Under the pieces are notes generated by a model, which was given only the letters and a program-made list of their open reading frames with translations, was not told the DNA's origin and searched no databases. From positions 1-5,465 of the forward strand of contig WLPB01000080.1 of assembly GCA_009698975.1 (NCBI GenBank): a DNA stretch of 5,465 bases, in the 5' to 3' direction. Positions 5,366 to 5,465 of the stretch are shown here, piece by piece. This DNA is from Actinomycetota bacterium (GTDB taxonomy: Bacteria > Actinomycetota > Actinomycetes > Nanopelagicales > Nanopelagicaceae). Each line of letters opens with the position of its first letter. Within the stretch, counting starts at the first letter, position 1. A program made the translations under genes and the position numbers.

Positions 5366-5465
5366 TTACGATTCGAGCGCTAACCGCGATTCGAAAAAGT
5401 TGCAGGCGTGACATTCTGGTCCTGGCTCGGGAGATTCACCGTCGATAACGGTAATAAACTCCTCG
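5366..5465 (-). CDS. C-terminal end of an unrecognised protein, partial at right edge
   Basis: The minus strand is open from the right edge to a TAA at 5368-5366, giving 32 complete residues. They begin EEFITVIDGESPEPGP, go on with ECHACNFFE and end SRLALES. A CxxC pair (in ECHAC) near the terminus could bind a metal or form a disulfide, but two cysteines alone do not define a zinc site. I do not recognise the family. Support as coding is the unbroken frame, plausible residue composition and a stop only 3 bases from the convergent plsC stop, which matches the other tail-to-tail junction in the window. Chance readthrough of about 100 bases is possible. Confidence 0.55.
   Translation of the reverse strand, partial: EEFITVIDGESPEPGPECHACNFFESRLALES

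Noticed and set aside
5369..5394. 8-base direct repeat CGATTCGA at 5369-5376 and 5387-5394
   Set aside because: It falls in the coding end of the right-edge gene (repeated Glu-Ser codons) and is too short to be meaningful.

Overview
The window looks like a piece of the chromosome of a low-GC actinobacterium. By eye the base composition is near 50% GC. The gene set includes a FadD15-type acyl-CoA ligase, a Rv2185c/TB16.3-type SRPBCC protein, a GlkA-type ROK glucokinase and a Rv2182c-type acyltransferase. From memory, this set is clustered in mycobacteria and streptomycetes. A streamlined freshwater lineage (acI / Nanopelagicales-like) would fit the composition and very tight packing, but that placement is inference. 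Every stretch is accounted for; no intergenic gap exceeds about 71 bases, and there are no mobile elements, CRISPR arrays or RNA genes.

Layout, left to right. (1) Bases 1-70, minus strand: the first 23 codons of a histidine kinase of the HisKA_3 (NarL/DesK) class, running off the left edge and starting two bases after the stop of the next gene. (2) 73-1863, minus: long-chain acyl-CoA ligase. (3) 1864-1919: a compact divergent promoter whose two halves mirror each other. (4) 1920-2357 and 2357-3301, plus: SRPBCC protein and glucokinase, coupled by a TAATG overlap. (5) 3307-4299 and 4296-4598, minus: a Gfo/Idh/MocA dehydrogenase preceded by a small acidic protein, coupled by an ATGA overlap. 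(6) 4599-4669: a second divergent control region with a perfect 8-bp inverted repeat over the small gene's ribosome binding site and start. (7) 4670-5362, plus: a PlsC-type lysophosphatidate acyltransferase. (8) 5366-5465, minus: the last 32 codons of an unrecognised protein with a CxxC pair.

Functionally this is core metabolism. The ligase activates fatty acids to acyl-CoA and PlsC can use acyl-CoA or acyl-ACP to make phosphatidate, while glucokinase feeds glucose into glycolysis. The dehydrogenase probably acts on a sugar or diol. The histidine kinase is translated from the end of the ligase gene, so sensing and lipid activation may share a transcript. No wholly new system is evident. The most interesting signals are regulatory: probable leaderless promoters with a repeated GCGCC-ATG junction, the inverted repeat at 4598-4621, and a strong hairpin in the first codons of the histidine kinase.
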